A stretch of DNA of 64,000 nucleotides from Hungatella sp. UBA4396 (lineage in GTDB: Bacteria > Bacillota > Clostridia > Lachnospirales > Lachnospiraceae). A program made the position numbers and the translations under genes. Below the pieces are notes generated by a model. The model saw nothing but the letters and a program-made list of their open reading frames with translations, searched no databases and was not told the origin of the DNA. Position 1 is the first letter of the stretch; each line of letters starts with the position of its first letter. The stretch covers positions 1-64,000 of the forward strand of contig DGRE01000068.1 of assembly GCA_002389905.1 (NCBI GenBank). The letters are read 5' to 3'. This document shows positions 51,314 to 60,500 of this stretch, piece after piece.

Positions 51314-53119
51314 TCAACAAAGAGCATCAGGGATATTCCCCGCCAGGCGTTCTGCCTCTTCTGAATCATCAGCCATCACGCAGGTAATTAGCCTGTGAAT
51401 CCCCGGTTTCAGCCGGTAGCAGATGGTGGGAATGACTGTTAAGGGATGAAAGAGGTTGGTATTAGGGAACGCATCTACCATCTTCCCCTTTCCTCCGCTT
51501 AGGCTGACCGCTTTACTGATTCCCCATGGGAAGGAGGCGGAGGCTGTTTCTTCCCCCTCTTCTATACAGCTTCTGTCATATTTTGCCGATTCCACCGGAA
51601 TTGCAAAGCCGCCGTCAGCCACATCGATTTCATGTTCTGTCCTGATTTCATGGATTCTCACGTGCCAGGCTCCCTGAGGAATGATCCGGCTTACTGCTTC
51701 TACTCCCGGCATGAGACGGTAGGTGACCTTCACCTCATCTTCACTCACTTCAAAATCCTGGGCTCCATAGCGCATCTGATACCGTTCCTCTCCGGCTAAA
51801 GACACCGCCAATGTGTTGTCAAAGGCTCCTTCGGACAGGCCAAAGCCTCTGGACACGCTGAATCCGAATTTATTGGAATAGACGAATTTTTCATATTTTT
51901 CCGGGCAGGCTCCATGATTTCTGCAGTGCTGTCCGGCCACATAGGCCAGCACATGATTGTGGCTGTCATGGGTGACCAGCATATGAGGATGGGAAAGCAG
52001 TTTTTTCTCCTTATATGGATAAGTCTCTTCCTCACTCTGCCAGAAAGGGTGTTCCTGGGGGAGGGCCAGAAGAAAGAAAGACTTGAATGCCCAGTAAGGA
52101 GAGCCTGGAGCATTGTAGCGCTCGCTCATAAACAGGTTGGGGTATCCGTAGCCAATGGACAGGACTCCTCCATTATCAAAAATAGGAAGCTTCAGCCACT
52201 GTTCCAGATTCTTAAGAGCCAGACTTTTCATAACCCCAAATCCGGCTCCTTCCACTCCGGCAAAGCCCATGGCCCCAAAGAAAGCACTGTGGGCAAAGCG
52301 GTATGTCAGGCTTCTTCCATAGGGAATCTCCCGCCCATCTTCTGCAAACCAGTAAACGAAATCGTGGGAAAATACATGGGAGCGCTCCTTAAACATTCTG
52401 CTTCTCTCCGGGTCCTTCTGCTCCATCAGCCGGGAGTAAATCAGACTGTAAAAATGGATGGCAAAGGGAATATAATAATCCACCTGTCCCGCATTTCCGT
52501 CATAATACCAACCATCCCCTGTATAACAGCCTTCTATGACTGCCATATCATCCTCCATGACTTCCTCAGACCAAGGCAGGTCTAAAAGCTGAAACATCAT
52601 GTTCACCAGAATGCGGAAGAACCTCCAATTATTAGGGTGAACCTTGTGGTCATTGATCTGAGCCAGCCATTGATAGAGGTTTTTCTTCTGCTTTTCTGTA
52701 AGAGGATTCCAAAGCTTTTGAGGGGACAAGCTGATTCCTGTCACCAGAGAGGCCATTTCCACCATTTTCTGATCGTAATCCACCAGATCACCCCAGTACT
52801 CTTCATGGTCAGGATCTGTACCGTTGATAATTCCCTCCAGGTACAGATTGAGCCATTCATCCGCTTCCTGCTTAAGTTCCGGGGAAAGGCTTTCATTATC
52901 CTGGGACCACAGGGGGCCAAGTCCCCACATCACCCGGGCAAAGCCCTCCATCCAGGCCGGCCTGTCGCCGTAATGGATGCCTGTATTCCCCAGCTTCAGC
53001 CAGCTTCTGCCCGGACTGTAGAAGCCTTTTAAGGGGCGGATCATATCCAGCAGAACTTCTGCCGCATCATTTCTTGTCACAATTCTGCGCTCTTTCCACT
53101 TTTCCATACAGTGATTCAT
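51314..53119 (-). CDS. DUF2264 protein, putative glycan-active enzyme
   Basis: 601 residues beginning MNHCMEKWKERRIVTRNDAA, with the DUF2264 signature region RPLKGFYSPGRSWLKLGNTG...RPAWMEGFARVMWGLGPLWS. The N-terminal 350 residues read as an alpha/alpha toroid (GCYTGDGWYYDGNAGQVDYYIPFAIHFYSLIY) and the rest as a beta-rich domain, like polysaccharide lyases. No signal peptide, so it acts inside the cell on imported oligosaccharide. GAGAGGAAAACG precedes the ATG. Last gene of the ABC-GH88 operon. Reaction unknown; uronate-sugar degradation is inferred from context. Confidence 0.82.
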   Translation of the reverse strand: MNHCMEKWKERRIVTRNDAAEVLLDMIRPLKGFYSPGRSWLKLGNTGIHYGDRPAWMEGFARVMWGLGPLWSQDNESLSPELKQEADEWLNLYLEGIINGTDPDHEEYWGDLVDYDQKMVEMASLVTGISLSPQKLWNPLTEKQKKNLYQWLAQINDHKVHPNNWRFFRILVNMMFQLLDLPWSEEVMEDDMAVIEGCYTGDGWYYDGNAGQVDYYIPFAIHFYSLIYSRLMEQKDPERSRMFKERSHVFSHDFVYWFAEDGREIPYGRSLTYRFAHSAFFGAMGFAGVEGAGFGVMKSLALKNLEQWLKLPIFDNGGVLSIGYGYPNLFMSERYNAPGSPYWAFKSFFLLALPQEHPFWQSEEETYPYKEKKLLSHPHMLVTHDSHNHVLAYVAGQHCRNHGACPEKYEKFVYSNKFGFSVSRGFGLSEGAFDNTLAVSLAGEERYQMRYGAQDFEVSEDEVKVTYRLMPGVEAVSRIIPQGAWHVRIHEIRTEHEIDVADGGFAIPVESAKYDRSCIEEGEETASASFPWGISKAVSLSGGKGKMVDAFPNTNLFHPLTVIPTICYRLKPGIHRLITCVMADDSEEAERLAGNIPDALC

Positions 53120-53176
53120 CGTTTTCCTCTCACCTTTCTTTTATTTCCTGCTTCTTATTGTGTGTGGTGATGGTTT

Positions 53177-54289
53177 CTACCAGATCATAAACCCTTTGTT
53201 TAAAAGCCGTAAAATACCCTCTGTAAAGAAGTAGTCTCCATAAATAATGGGTACATGGGTTTCCCCTTCTTTTCCGTATGCCACAGTTCCGTTCTGCAGG
53301 ATTCCATCCTCTTCCGGGTTCCAGTTGCAATGATTTTCCGCCAGAGCCATCAGCATCTTCACCCCGCTGTCATAGTACAGAGGCTTTTCAAAATCCGGAA
53401 CCATTTCTGAAATCTGAAGCAGGCCGCAGGCCGCACAGGCTCCCGCAGTGGTGTCCCAGCTAACCGGCTCCTCAGGTGCCCTGAAATCCGTAAGGGGCAC
53501 ATATCCGGTAAGGGCTATATTGGACAGAAAATAATGGGCGGTCCGTTTGGCGGCATCCAGATATTCCTGCTGTCCCGTATGCATAAACGCCAGTGCAAAG
53601 CCGTAAATAGCCCACGCCTGGCCTCTGGACCAGGATGATCCGGGCCCATACCCCTGGCCTCCCGGGCATTCCAGCAGCTCTCCAGTGGCCGGGTCAAAAA
53701 TGGCGATGTGGTTGCAGGAGCCGTCTTCTCTTTGCAGCACTCTTATGGCAGTATGGGCATGACGGTCAGCAATATCTGCGAATCTGGGGTCATTTAACTC
53801 ATTTCCGGCCCAGTACAGCAGGGGAATGTTCATCAAACTGTCCACAATCATCCAGCCGGACCGGTCTAAGTTCCAGGCGCGAAGGTATTCTCCCGTCACA
53901 TTGAACCTTCCTGCCAGAAGATTGGCGGCATGAAGGCCCGTAACTTTTGCCTTTTCCTTTCCCGTCAGCCGATAATCTGCCACCGCTGTGTGAAGAAACT
54001 GAAACCCCACATCGTGATGAAGCCCTACATATCTCTCCATAGCCTTGGATAGGACGGCTTCCGAATATTCCGCTGTCTTTTTATAAACTTCATTTTCTGT
54101 ACTCTGATACATCTGCCACAGCATACCGGACCAGAATCCATTGGTCCACCAGGAATCATTTACCTCCCGCATATCCTTCTGGTAACGTCCGTTTTCAGGG
54201 ATATAAGGAATGTTCTCCCCCACTCTGGCACATTCTGCCTGGAGCTTTTGATCCAGTTTTTCATAAATATCCTGCAATTTCTCCTTCAT
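53177..54289 (-). CDS. Unsaturated glucuronyl hydrolase (GH88)
   Basis: Intracellular enzyme that releases unsaturated uronic acid from oligosaccharides made by a lyase. The 370-residue alpha6/alpha6-barrel protein has SWWTNGFWSGMLW, HHDVGFQF (first catalytic Asp), WMIVDSLMNIPLLYWA (second catalytic Asp), SWSRGQAWAIYGFA and SWDTTAGACAACGLL, the GH88 motifs. Start at 54289 (MKEKLQD) with AAAGGAG upstream; the longer frame overlaps the permease. Lies between permease and DUF2264 genes. Together with the alginate-lyase-family gene at 60.5 kb it indicates use of a uronate-containing glycan. Confidence 0.9.
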   Translation of the reverse strand: MKEKLQDIYEKLDQKLQAECARVGENIPYIPENGRYQKDMREVNDSWWTNGFWSGMLWQMYQSTENEVYKKTAEYSEAVLSKAMERYVGLHHDVGFQFLHTAVADYRLTGKEKAKVTGLHAANLLAGRFNVTGEYLRAWNLDRSGWMIVDSLMNIPLLYWAGNELNDPRFADIADRHAHTAIRVLQREDGSCNHIAIFDPATGELLECPGGQGYGPGSSWSRGQAWAIYGFALAFMHTGQQEYLDAAKRTAHYFLSNIALTGYVPLTDFRAPEEPVSWDTTAGACAACGLLQISEMVPDFEKPLYYDSGVKMLMALAENHCNWNPEEDGILQNGTVAYGKEGETHVPIIYGDYFFTEGILRLLNKGFMIW

Positions 54290-54306
54290 TGCTCTCTCCT
54301 TTTTAT

Positions 54307-55188
54307 TTATTCCTTTACTGCTCCCACCATGGTTCCCTTTGTAAAATGCTTCTGCAAAAATGGATATACACACAGAATCGGCAGGGTGGCAACGATAATT
54401 GTGGCGTACTTGATGGTCATTCCAATGGCTTCCGTATCCATGGCTCCCGCGCCTGCTGTCATGGAGCTGACATCATTTTGCATCAGGATTTCCCGGAGGA
54501 TGACCTGAAGGGGATACATTTCTCTGGTGCGGATGATGGCGGACGCCCAGAACCAGGAGTTCCAGATGCTGACACCGTAATACAGAACCATAACCGCCAA
54601 AATGGCCTTGGACAGCGGAATCACAACCTGCAGTAGAATGGTAAAATGCTCTGCCCCGTCAATCTGAGCCGCCTCAATGAGACTTTCTGGAATGCTCTCA
54701 AAAGAAGTCCTTAAAATAATCAGGTTATAGGTGCTGATCATAAATGGAATAATCAGTCCCCACAGGGTATTGGTCAAGTGCAAATCCTTTAAATTCAGAT
54801 AAAACGGGATCATGCCGCCTGAGAAAAACATGGTGAATACAATGAGCATCATAATAGGCCTTTTAAACATCACCCTTTTTCTGGACAGGAAGTAAGCGCC
54901 CAGGGATGTCATCACCAGATCCAGGAACACACCGATCACCAGAATGAATAAGGTATTTAAATAGCCTTTTCCGATCATGGGATTTTGAAATACTTTTTTA
55001 TATGCCTCAAAGCTTAAGCCTACAGGCTTAAACAAAAGGCCCGTATGCTGTGTCAGAAGGTTGCTGTTGCTGATGGAAGCCACTGCCACATACCACACCG
55101 GATAGAGACAGATGATGATGATTCCCGTCAGAAATATATAATTAAACAGGGAGAAGGCCTGCTCTCCTTTTGATCGTTTCACTTTCAT
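54307..55188 (-). CDS. Carbohydrate ABC transporter permease (LplC-like, CUT1)
   Basis: Membrane subunit of a sugar importer. The 293-residue protein has six membrane helices and the permease EAA loop ESLIEAAQIDGAEHFTILLQVVIPLSKA. YNLIILRTSFESIP and an N-terminal IIICLYPVWYVAVASIS are typical of LplC-type proteins that import complex saccharides. AAGGAGG precedes the ATG. Downstream of the other permease by 13 bases. Confidence 0.92.
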   Translation of the reverse strand: MKVKRSKGEQAFSLFNYIFLTGIIIICLYPVWYVAVASISNSNLLTQHTGLLFKPVGLSFEAYKKVFQNPMIGKGYLNTLFILVIGVFLDLVMTSLGAYFLSRKRVMFKRPIMMLIVFTMFFSGGMIPFYLNLKDLHLTNTLWGLIIPFMISTYNLIILRTSFESIPESLIEAAQIDGAEHFTILLQVVIPLSKAILAVMVLYYGVSIWNSWFWASAIIRTREMYPLQVILREILMQNDVSSMTAGAGAMDTEAIGMTIKYATIIVATLPILCVYPFLQKHFTKGTMVGAVKE

Positions 55189-55201
55189 TCTTAGGTCCTC
55201 C

Positions 55202-56113
55202 TTACCATAAGCTGGTCTCGCTGTAACGTTTGGACAGCTTGTTTGTGAGCAGCAGAAGCCCGAAGTTAATCACCGAATTAAACAAACCGATTGCCGTGGA
55301 ATAACTCCAGTCCTGCTCTAAAAGGCCGATCCGGTAAATATAAGATGAAATAATATCGGCTGTTTCATAGGTGGACGGATTGTATAGCAAAATGGTTTTT
55401 TCGTATCCCATATTCATCAGGGAGCCCATTTTTAAGATAAACATGATGATGATAGTGGGTGCAATACCCGGCAGGGTCACATGAACCAACTGCTTCCATT
55501 TTCCTGCCCCGTCAATCTGGGCGGCTTCATAGAGCTGGCTGTCTACGCCTGCAAGGGCGGACAGATAGATGATGGAGCCCCAGCCCACCTCCTGCCAGAT
55601 TCCGGATATGACGTAAATGGAACGGTACAGCTTGGGATTTTGCAAAAGAGGAGACCGCTGGCCGCCCAATATTTCCACTATGTCGTTAAACAGTCCTGTG
55701 GTCATGCTGAAATCCGTCAGCATTCCCGTTACCACGATGAGAGAAATAAAGTGAGGCAGATATGTAATGGTCTGGGTCACGCTCTTAAATCTTCTGTTCC
55801 TTACCTCATTTAACAGCAGGGCAAGGATGATGGGAGCCGGAAATCCCACCGCCAGATTGTAAAGGCTCAATAAAATGGTATTCTTAATCAGTCTGGTAAA
55901 ATAGACACTCTTAAAAAACCTGATGAAGTTATCAAACCCCACCCAGGGGCTTCCGGCAATTCCCAAAGCCGGACTGTATTCCTTAAAGGCGATGATTGCC
56001 CCATACATGGGCTTATAATGAAATAAAATATAAAATGCCAGAACAGGAAGTATGATTAAATACAACGAGCGGTTCCTGGCCCAGTCCTTTTTTATGCGGT
56101 AGCTTAGCTTCAT
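55202..56113 (-). CDS. Carbohydrate ABC transporter permease (LplB-like, CUT1)
   Basis: Partner permease. 303 residues starting MKLSYRIKKDWARNRSLYLI (56113), with GGAG nine bases upstream; the longer frame reaching 56239 would overlap the binding-protein gene. HYKPMYGAIIAFKEYSP and the EAA loop SQLYEAAQIDGAGKWKQLVHVTLPGIAPT are LplB signatures. There is no ATPase gene in the locus, so a shared MsmK-type ATPase encoded elsewhere must power it, as in many Firmicutes. Confidence 0.92.
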   Translation of the reverse strand: MKLSYRIKKDWARNRSLYLIILPVLAFYILFHYKPMYGAIIAFKEYSPALGIAGSPWVGFDNFIRFFKSVYFTRLIKNTILLSLYNLAVGFPAPIILALLLNEVRNRRFKSVTQTITYLPHFISLIVVTGMLTDFSMTTGLFNDIVEILGGQRSPLLQNPKLYRSIYVISGIWQEVGWGSIIYLSALAGVDSQLYEAAQIDGAGKWKQLVHVTLPGIAPTIIIMFILKMGSLMNMGYEKTILLYNPSTYETADIISSYIYRIGLLEQDWSYSTAIGLFNSVINFGLLLLTNKLSKRYSETSLW

Positions 56114-56148
56114 GCCGGTCTGCTCCTTTTCTCTTTCTTCTTTCATCA

Positions 56149-56178
56149 TAAAGGACTGTTGCTTCCAACAGTCCTTTA
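56149..56178 (-). other. Hairpin between binding protein and permease genes
   Basis: Arms TAAAGGACTGTT and AACAGTCCTTTA with a 6-base loop and no T-run. Stems like this keep binding-protein mRNA more abundant than permease mRNA. Confidence 0.7.
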
Positions 56179-56189
56179 TGGCTTTGCTT

Positions 56190-57833
56190 TTATCTTGAAT
56201 TGTATCGTTCAAAAGCCGCATTTTGAATTTCCAGCGCACGGGCCAAGCCCATGTTTTCGATATTCTTCACATAGGTGTCAAAGTTATCCAGACTCTCTGT
56301 ACCGAACATGAACTTCAGAGTCATTTCATCCCGGTAGGTGTTGATCTCATTCATGATGGTGGAAAATTCCTTACTCTCCTCTGAGGTAGGTGTAATCGGA
56401 GGAATGATGTGGGCGCTTCCATTGGATTGTCCCCATATGGTAGGAGTTTCTCTCTGCTCATCCAGAGTATAATACTGCTCCAGATAACGCACATCCTGTA
56501 CAAATGGTCCGTTGTAGTTGCCGCGGATGTAGGCGGACATGGCCTGGGATACGGGAAGTCCGTCAGGATTCTTCATAACCTGATCCGTATAGGTCGGATA
56601 GCCGTTGACCAGGGTGTAGGATTCCCCTTCAATACCAAAGTTAAAATACATATGGCCTTCTTCGCCGTAAGCATAATCCATCAGTCTTGCCGCACGCTCC
56701 ACATCCTCGCAGGAGGAGGTAATAGCCACGCTGGCTCTTCCTGAATAGGGAACCTCGATCTGTCCAAACTCTGCCTTTTCTCCTTTTACCAGAGTTGGCG
56801 GCGGAGCTGCCACCAGCTTAAAGGAGGGATTGGTCGACCGGGCTGCTTCCGTCCAGGTTCCCATACGGCTTCCTGCCTGGCCCATAGAGGCTCCGGAAAG
56901 GCCATTGGTCATCTTGGCACTTATCTGGTCACCTTTTAAGGTGGCAAGATCTTTATCAATCAGTCCCTCGCTGTACCATTGAGCCATGGTTGTCAGAAAC
57001 TGCCTGTAGCCGTCTTCCACCGCTCCGAAATGAACCTTTTTGTCACTTCCCACATAGAAAGAACGGTTTGTTCCAAAAGCATAAGCAAATGGGTCACTGT
57101 TTAAGTAAGGGGTATTGGTATATTCAAAGGTATATGGAGCCTCAGCTCCTTTTTTCTCCTTAAATGCCGTAAGTACGGTATGCCATTCATCCATGGTGGT
57201 GGGAACCTCCAGGCCCAGCTCATCCAGCCAGTCCTGGCGAATCATCAGTCCAATGGTATTGAGCAGCATTTCATCTCCTCTGACAAATGGGAATGCATAA
57301 TAATTGCCGTCATCGGTTTTGATCATACCGTCTATGACCGGATTTGCTTCCAAATAAGCCTTTAAATTGGGGCAATACTTGTCAATGATATCATTTAAAG
57401 GAACAATCACTCCATCCTTGATCGCCTTTTCCGGTCCGCCTGGATAATCCGATACCCAGTTGTATTCCATTAAATCCGGCAGGTTTCCATCTGCCATAAT
57501 CAGGCTGAACTGTTCCTTTAACTGGCCTGACGGCGGATGCAAAAATTCGATGTCCGCTCCTGTCCGATCCATCCAGCCCTTTCCAAAAGGCGTATCTCCT
57601 AAATTTGCATAGTTTGCAGAAACTGTGCTGGTCAGTTCGCACCAGTATTGAAGCTGATCTCCCTTATCCATTGGATAAGAAAAGCTTACTGCCTCTGCCC
57701 CCGTCTCTCCTGCCGCAGCAGTAGTCTCTGCCGCAGGTGTTGTCTCGGGTGCCTGCTTTGCCGTACTGCAGCCCGCCAGTGTTCCGGCTGCCATTGCGGC
57801 TGTCAGCAGCAATGATAATCCTCTTTTCTTCAT
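56190..57833 (-). CDS. Carbohydrate ABC transporter binding lipoprotein
   Basis: Extracytoplasmic sugar receptor, 547 residues. Signal peptide with lipobox LAGC (Cys about 22), an Ala/Thr/Glu linker, then the SBP_bac_1/LplA-type fold: WMDRTGADIEFLHPP, LPDLMEYNWVSDYPGG, IIDKYCPNLKAYLEANP, MIRQDWLDELGLEVPTTMDEWHTVL and RAARLMDYAYGEEGHMYFNFG. Long LplA-like members bind oligosaccharides. GGAGACAGGGAGG precedes the ATG. First gene of the transport operon, right after the AraC gene and its terminator. Confidence 0.9.
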   Translation of the reverse strand: MKKRGLSLLLTAAMAAGTLAGCSTAKQAPETTPAAETTAAAGETGAEAVSFSYPMDKGDQLQYWCELTSTVSANYANLGDTPFGKGWMDRTGADIEFLHPPSGQLKEQFSLIMADGNLPDLMEYNWVSDYPGGPEKAIKDGVIVPLNDIIDKYCPNLKAYLEANPVIDGMIKTDDGNYYAFPFVRGDEMLLNTIGLMIRQDWLDELGLEVPTTMDEWHTVLTAFKEKKGAEAPYTFEYTNTPYLNSDPFAYAFGTNRSFYVGSDKKVHFGAVEDGYRQFLTTMAQWYSEGLIDKDLATLKGDQISAKMTNGLSGASMGQAGSRMGTWTEAARSTNPSFKLVAAPPPTLVKGEKAEFGQIEVPYSGRASVAITSSCEDVERAARLMDYAYGEEGHMYFNFGIEGESYTLVNGYPTYTDQVMKNPDGLPVSQAMSAYIRGNYNGPFVQDVRYLEQYYTLDEQRETPTIWGQSNGSAHIIPPITPTSEESKEFSTIMNEINTYRDEMTLKFMFGTESLDNFDTYVKNIENMGLARALEIQNAAFERYNSR

Positions 57834-57937
57834 TGCCTCCCTGTCTCCTTTCGATCATACAGTTATTTTGGACCGGGGAATTTACGCCCCAGCTTTTGTG
57901 CCCCTATCATAGCACTTTACAATGCCAGGAAGATATA

Positions 57938-57990
57938 GAAAAAATGCAAACTCCATTGGCAAAATCTCCAATTTCCATTTGCATTTTTTC
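57938..57990 (-). terminator. Terminator after the AraC-type regulator gene
   Basis: On the minus strand, 13-base arms GAAAAAATGCAAA and TTTGCATTTTTTC plus inner pairing ATTGG/CCAAT; the last arm supplies the T-run. It stops the regulator transcript before the transport operon and could also be a regulator site. Confidence 0.75.
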
Positions 57991-58008
57991 AAGTCAATGG
58001 GTTATTTC

Positions 58009-60243
58009 TCAAGTTTTCTTTTTTAACTGCCCCGGTGTAATGCCATATTTCTTCTTAAAAGCCCGGATAAAGGTGCCGCTGTCCCGGAAACCGGTCTGCT
58101 CTGCCGCCTCTACCACGCTTTTCCCTTCTTCCAGCAATCCTTTGGCGTGTTCCAGCCTCATGGTATTGATATAATCCAAAAGGCTTTTTCCCGTTTGCTT
58201 CTTATAAACCGAAGAAAGGTAATTAGGGGTCATGTCAAAATGCTGGCTGGTCAGGGAAATGTTCAAGTCCGGGTCCATATAATTTTCCAAAATATATTTT
58301 TGGACCTTTTTGCTCAGGGTCCTGTCCTGGCTGGTTTCCTTTTCCAGAAGCAGAATCTTTTCACAGATCTTTTCCAGGAGACTTTCAAATTGGCATTTCA
58401 CCTCTTCTACAGGCTGCCGCACCTTGGATTGGTCCGGAAACTCCAATTCTCCTGCTGCCTCCCGGTAGCCTCCTGAGTTGGCACCCTTTAAAAGGGTTCC
58501 GATCATGTCATAAATCAGGCACCGGTAAATATTGGCCGATACATGGCCGGTTAAATTCCGGTCAAATACCTGGCGCATGGTCTGCCCGGCCTGCCGGCTG
58601 TCTCCCACCTTCATGGCATTGATGATCTTTTCTTCCATTTCCGCCGGATAATCGTATTCAGGCTGAATGTTTTTCACCTCATCATAAAGGATGAGGCTGG
58701 TATCCAACAGGTTTAAATACTCCTCCATATCCCTGGCCTGAAGATAGGATAAATGAATTCCCTCCAGCCCCTTGGAAATAGAACCGGCAAAAATCCTCAC
58801 CGTAAATCCAAAGGATTCCTCTGCCATCTGCTGGAGATTCTCCGCCAGCTCCTTCACCGTCTGAATATGCTGAATTTCCTGAGTGGGAAGGTTGATGATT
58901 GCCGCCGTCCGCTCACCGATTTCCACCATTTCCACTCCAAAATGGTTTAAGCACATTTCTTCAAATACGTTGGTGATCACGAATTTCTGCAGGGCATTTT
59001 CCTTTACATCATCCTTTTTCACCTCAGGCTCAAACAGCATGACCATGTTGTATTCCATGTGCAGATGGATGCCGTAGGGCTCCATGGGCCTGCCGTTATA
59101 ATAATCCTGAAGAAGCTGGATTAAATAATAATTCTTAAGATTCTTCCTGTTTTCAGCCAGAAGCCGCTCTGAATTCACCTGCTCCTGGAAAAACTGGTTG
59201 ATCTGGCGGTTCAGCCATTGGTATTCGTTCTCATTTTCATCGATTTCCCTGCTGCCATGATTTTTTACGGTTTCCAGAAGCATTTTCACCGGATTGTAGT
59301 TCCTTTTGGTCAGATAACCAGAAATGGCGAATCCGGAAATAATACAGAGGAACAGACCGGCCACCGCTATATTCTGAATCGCCCTGGCCTCTTTTTCAAT
59401 CAGGGCCACGGGAGCTGCTGCCACGTATTTCCAGGCAGTCTTGTCCGAATCCAGGACAGAGATCATATAGGGCTTCCCCTTGCTGTCCTTTTCAATCCTG
59501 CTGCCTTCCGGCAGGTTGTCATAGGTCAGCCCATGGCTGCGGGCGTTCTCTCCTCCGGCAGAAATAATATCATTGTGCTCATTGATCACCAAAATGTCAA
59601 TCCCGCCATCCCAGCGCATGGATTCCAGCCTTTGGAGAATGGTATCATAGTCCACCGCAATTCCCACGGTGGCAGACTTTCTTCCTACGGCGTAGTCCAG
59701 CACCGTCATGGTGAAAATCAACCTTTCTCCTCCGGCCTTTTGGTAAAAAGAAATCATGTCATTATAATGAGGCAGTCCCATGTATTCCCTGAATACATCA
59801 AAGGGAAGCTTCTTACTGTCATAGTAGAGATCGTAATACATATTCGAAGACATATTTCCATTGATGCAGGAGATTCTTTGGGTATTGTTGAAATAAATGA
59901 ATATATCTTCAATAAATTCCTCCGACATGGCAATGGACTGTAAATCATTAAACAGGTAATATAAGGTCATTTGGTCTTCATTGCCAAAACTTCCCTTTAC
60001 CTTACTGGCCAGCTGCACGCCCGTATCCATGGCCAATCTTGCCGAAATCTTCTGGATGTTATCGATTTCTTTATCAAAGTCCCTTTGGATCATGGTCAAA
60101 AGATTGGTGTTCATCTTCTCTTCCTGACGGCGTACAGAACGGAATGAATAACCATAAATGACAGTTCCTAAAAGAATGGGAACCAAAAAAATCACCAGAT
60201 AGGATAAAAACAGGTGGAGATACACCTTTGAACGTTGTTTCAT
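58009..60243 (-). CDS. Membrane-bound AraC-family regulator with extracellular sensor domain
   Basis: 744 residues. TM helix 1 (about 9-31), an extracellular dCache-like sensor (about 35-285), TM helix 2 (IAVAGLFLCIISGFAISGYL, about 290-310), a linker, and a C-terminal AraC DNA-binding domain. That domain has YILENYMDPDLNISLTSQHFDMTPNYLSSVYKKQTGKSLLDYI and AEQTGFRDSGTFIRAFKKKYGITPGQLK. One-component sensors of this kind control sugar ABC operons in Lachnospiraceae and Bacillus. Upstream neighbour of the binding protein on the same strand. It probably senses the glycan or its fragment outside the cell. Confidence 0.9.
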   Translation of the reverse strand: MKQRSKVYLHLFLSYLVIFLVPILLGTVIYGYSFRSVRRQEEKMNTNLLTMIQRDFDKEIDNIQKISARLAMDTGVQLASKVKGSFGNEDQMTLYYLFNDLQSIAMSEEFIEDIFIYFNNTQRISCINGNMSSNMYYDLYYDSKKLPFDVFREYMGLPHYNDMISFYQKAGGERLIFTMTVLDYAVGRKSATVGIAVDYDTILQRLESMRWDGGIDILVINEHNDIISAGGENARSHGLTYDNLPEGSRIEKDSKGKPYMISVLDSDKTAWKYVAAAPVALIEKEARAIQNIAVAGLFLCIISGFAISGYLTKRNYNPVKMLLETVKNHGSREIDENENEYQWLNRQINQFFQEQVNSERLLAENRKNLKNYYLIQLLQDYYNGRPMEPYGIHLHMEYNMVMLFEPEVKKDDVKENALQKFVITNVFEEMCLNHFGVEMVEIGERTAAIINLPTQEIQHIQTVKELAENLQQMAEESFGFTVRIFAGSISKGLEGIHLSYLQARDMEEYLNLLDTSLILYDEVKNIQPEYDYPAEMEEKIINAMKVGDSRQAGQTMRQVFDRNLTGHVSANIYRCLIYDMIGTLLKGANSGGYREAAGELEFPDQSKVRQPVEEVKCQFESLLEKICEKILLLEKETSQDRTLSKKVQKYILENYMDPDLNISLTSQHFDMTPNYLSSVYKKQTGKSLLDYINTMRLEHAKGLLEEGKSVVEAAEQTGFRDSGTFIRAFKKKYGITPGQLKKKT

Positions 60244-60500
60244 GATTTTTCTTCCCTTTCTTTTTGTTTAATTTCTTGATATATCTCGATGGCTTAAATA
60301 TCCTGCTGCTTAGGATAACCACCTATAAAATATCGGTTTTTTACATTAAAACTTTACAGAAAACCGGGATGTTTTAGAGATTATGTACAAATTGCTTATG
60401 ATTTGAGGGTTTTGCCTATTGGTTTTTTCTCCTGACTGCCTTAAGCTAAAACCATATGAACCAACAGCATAAGCAAAATTATAGACGAGGTGAACATTCC

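Noticed and set aside
51914..52585. 223-residue plus-strand open frame
   Set aside because: Antisense of the DUF2264 gene with no domain or ribosome site.
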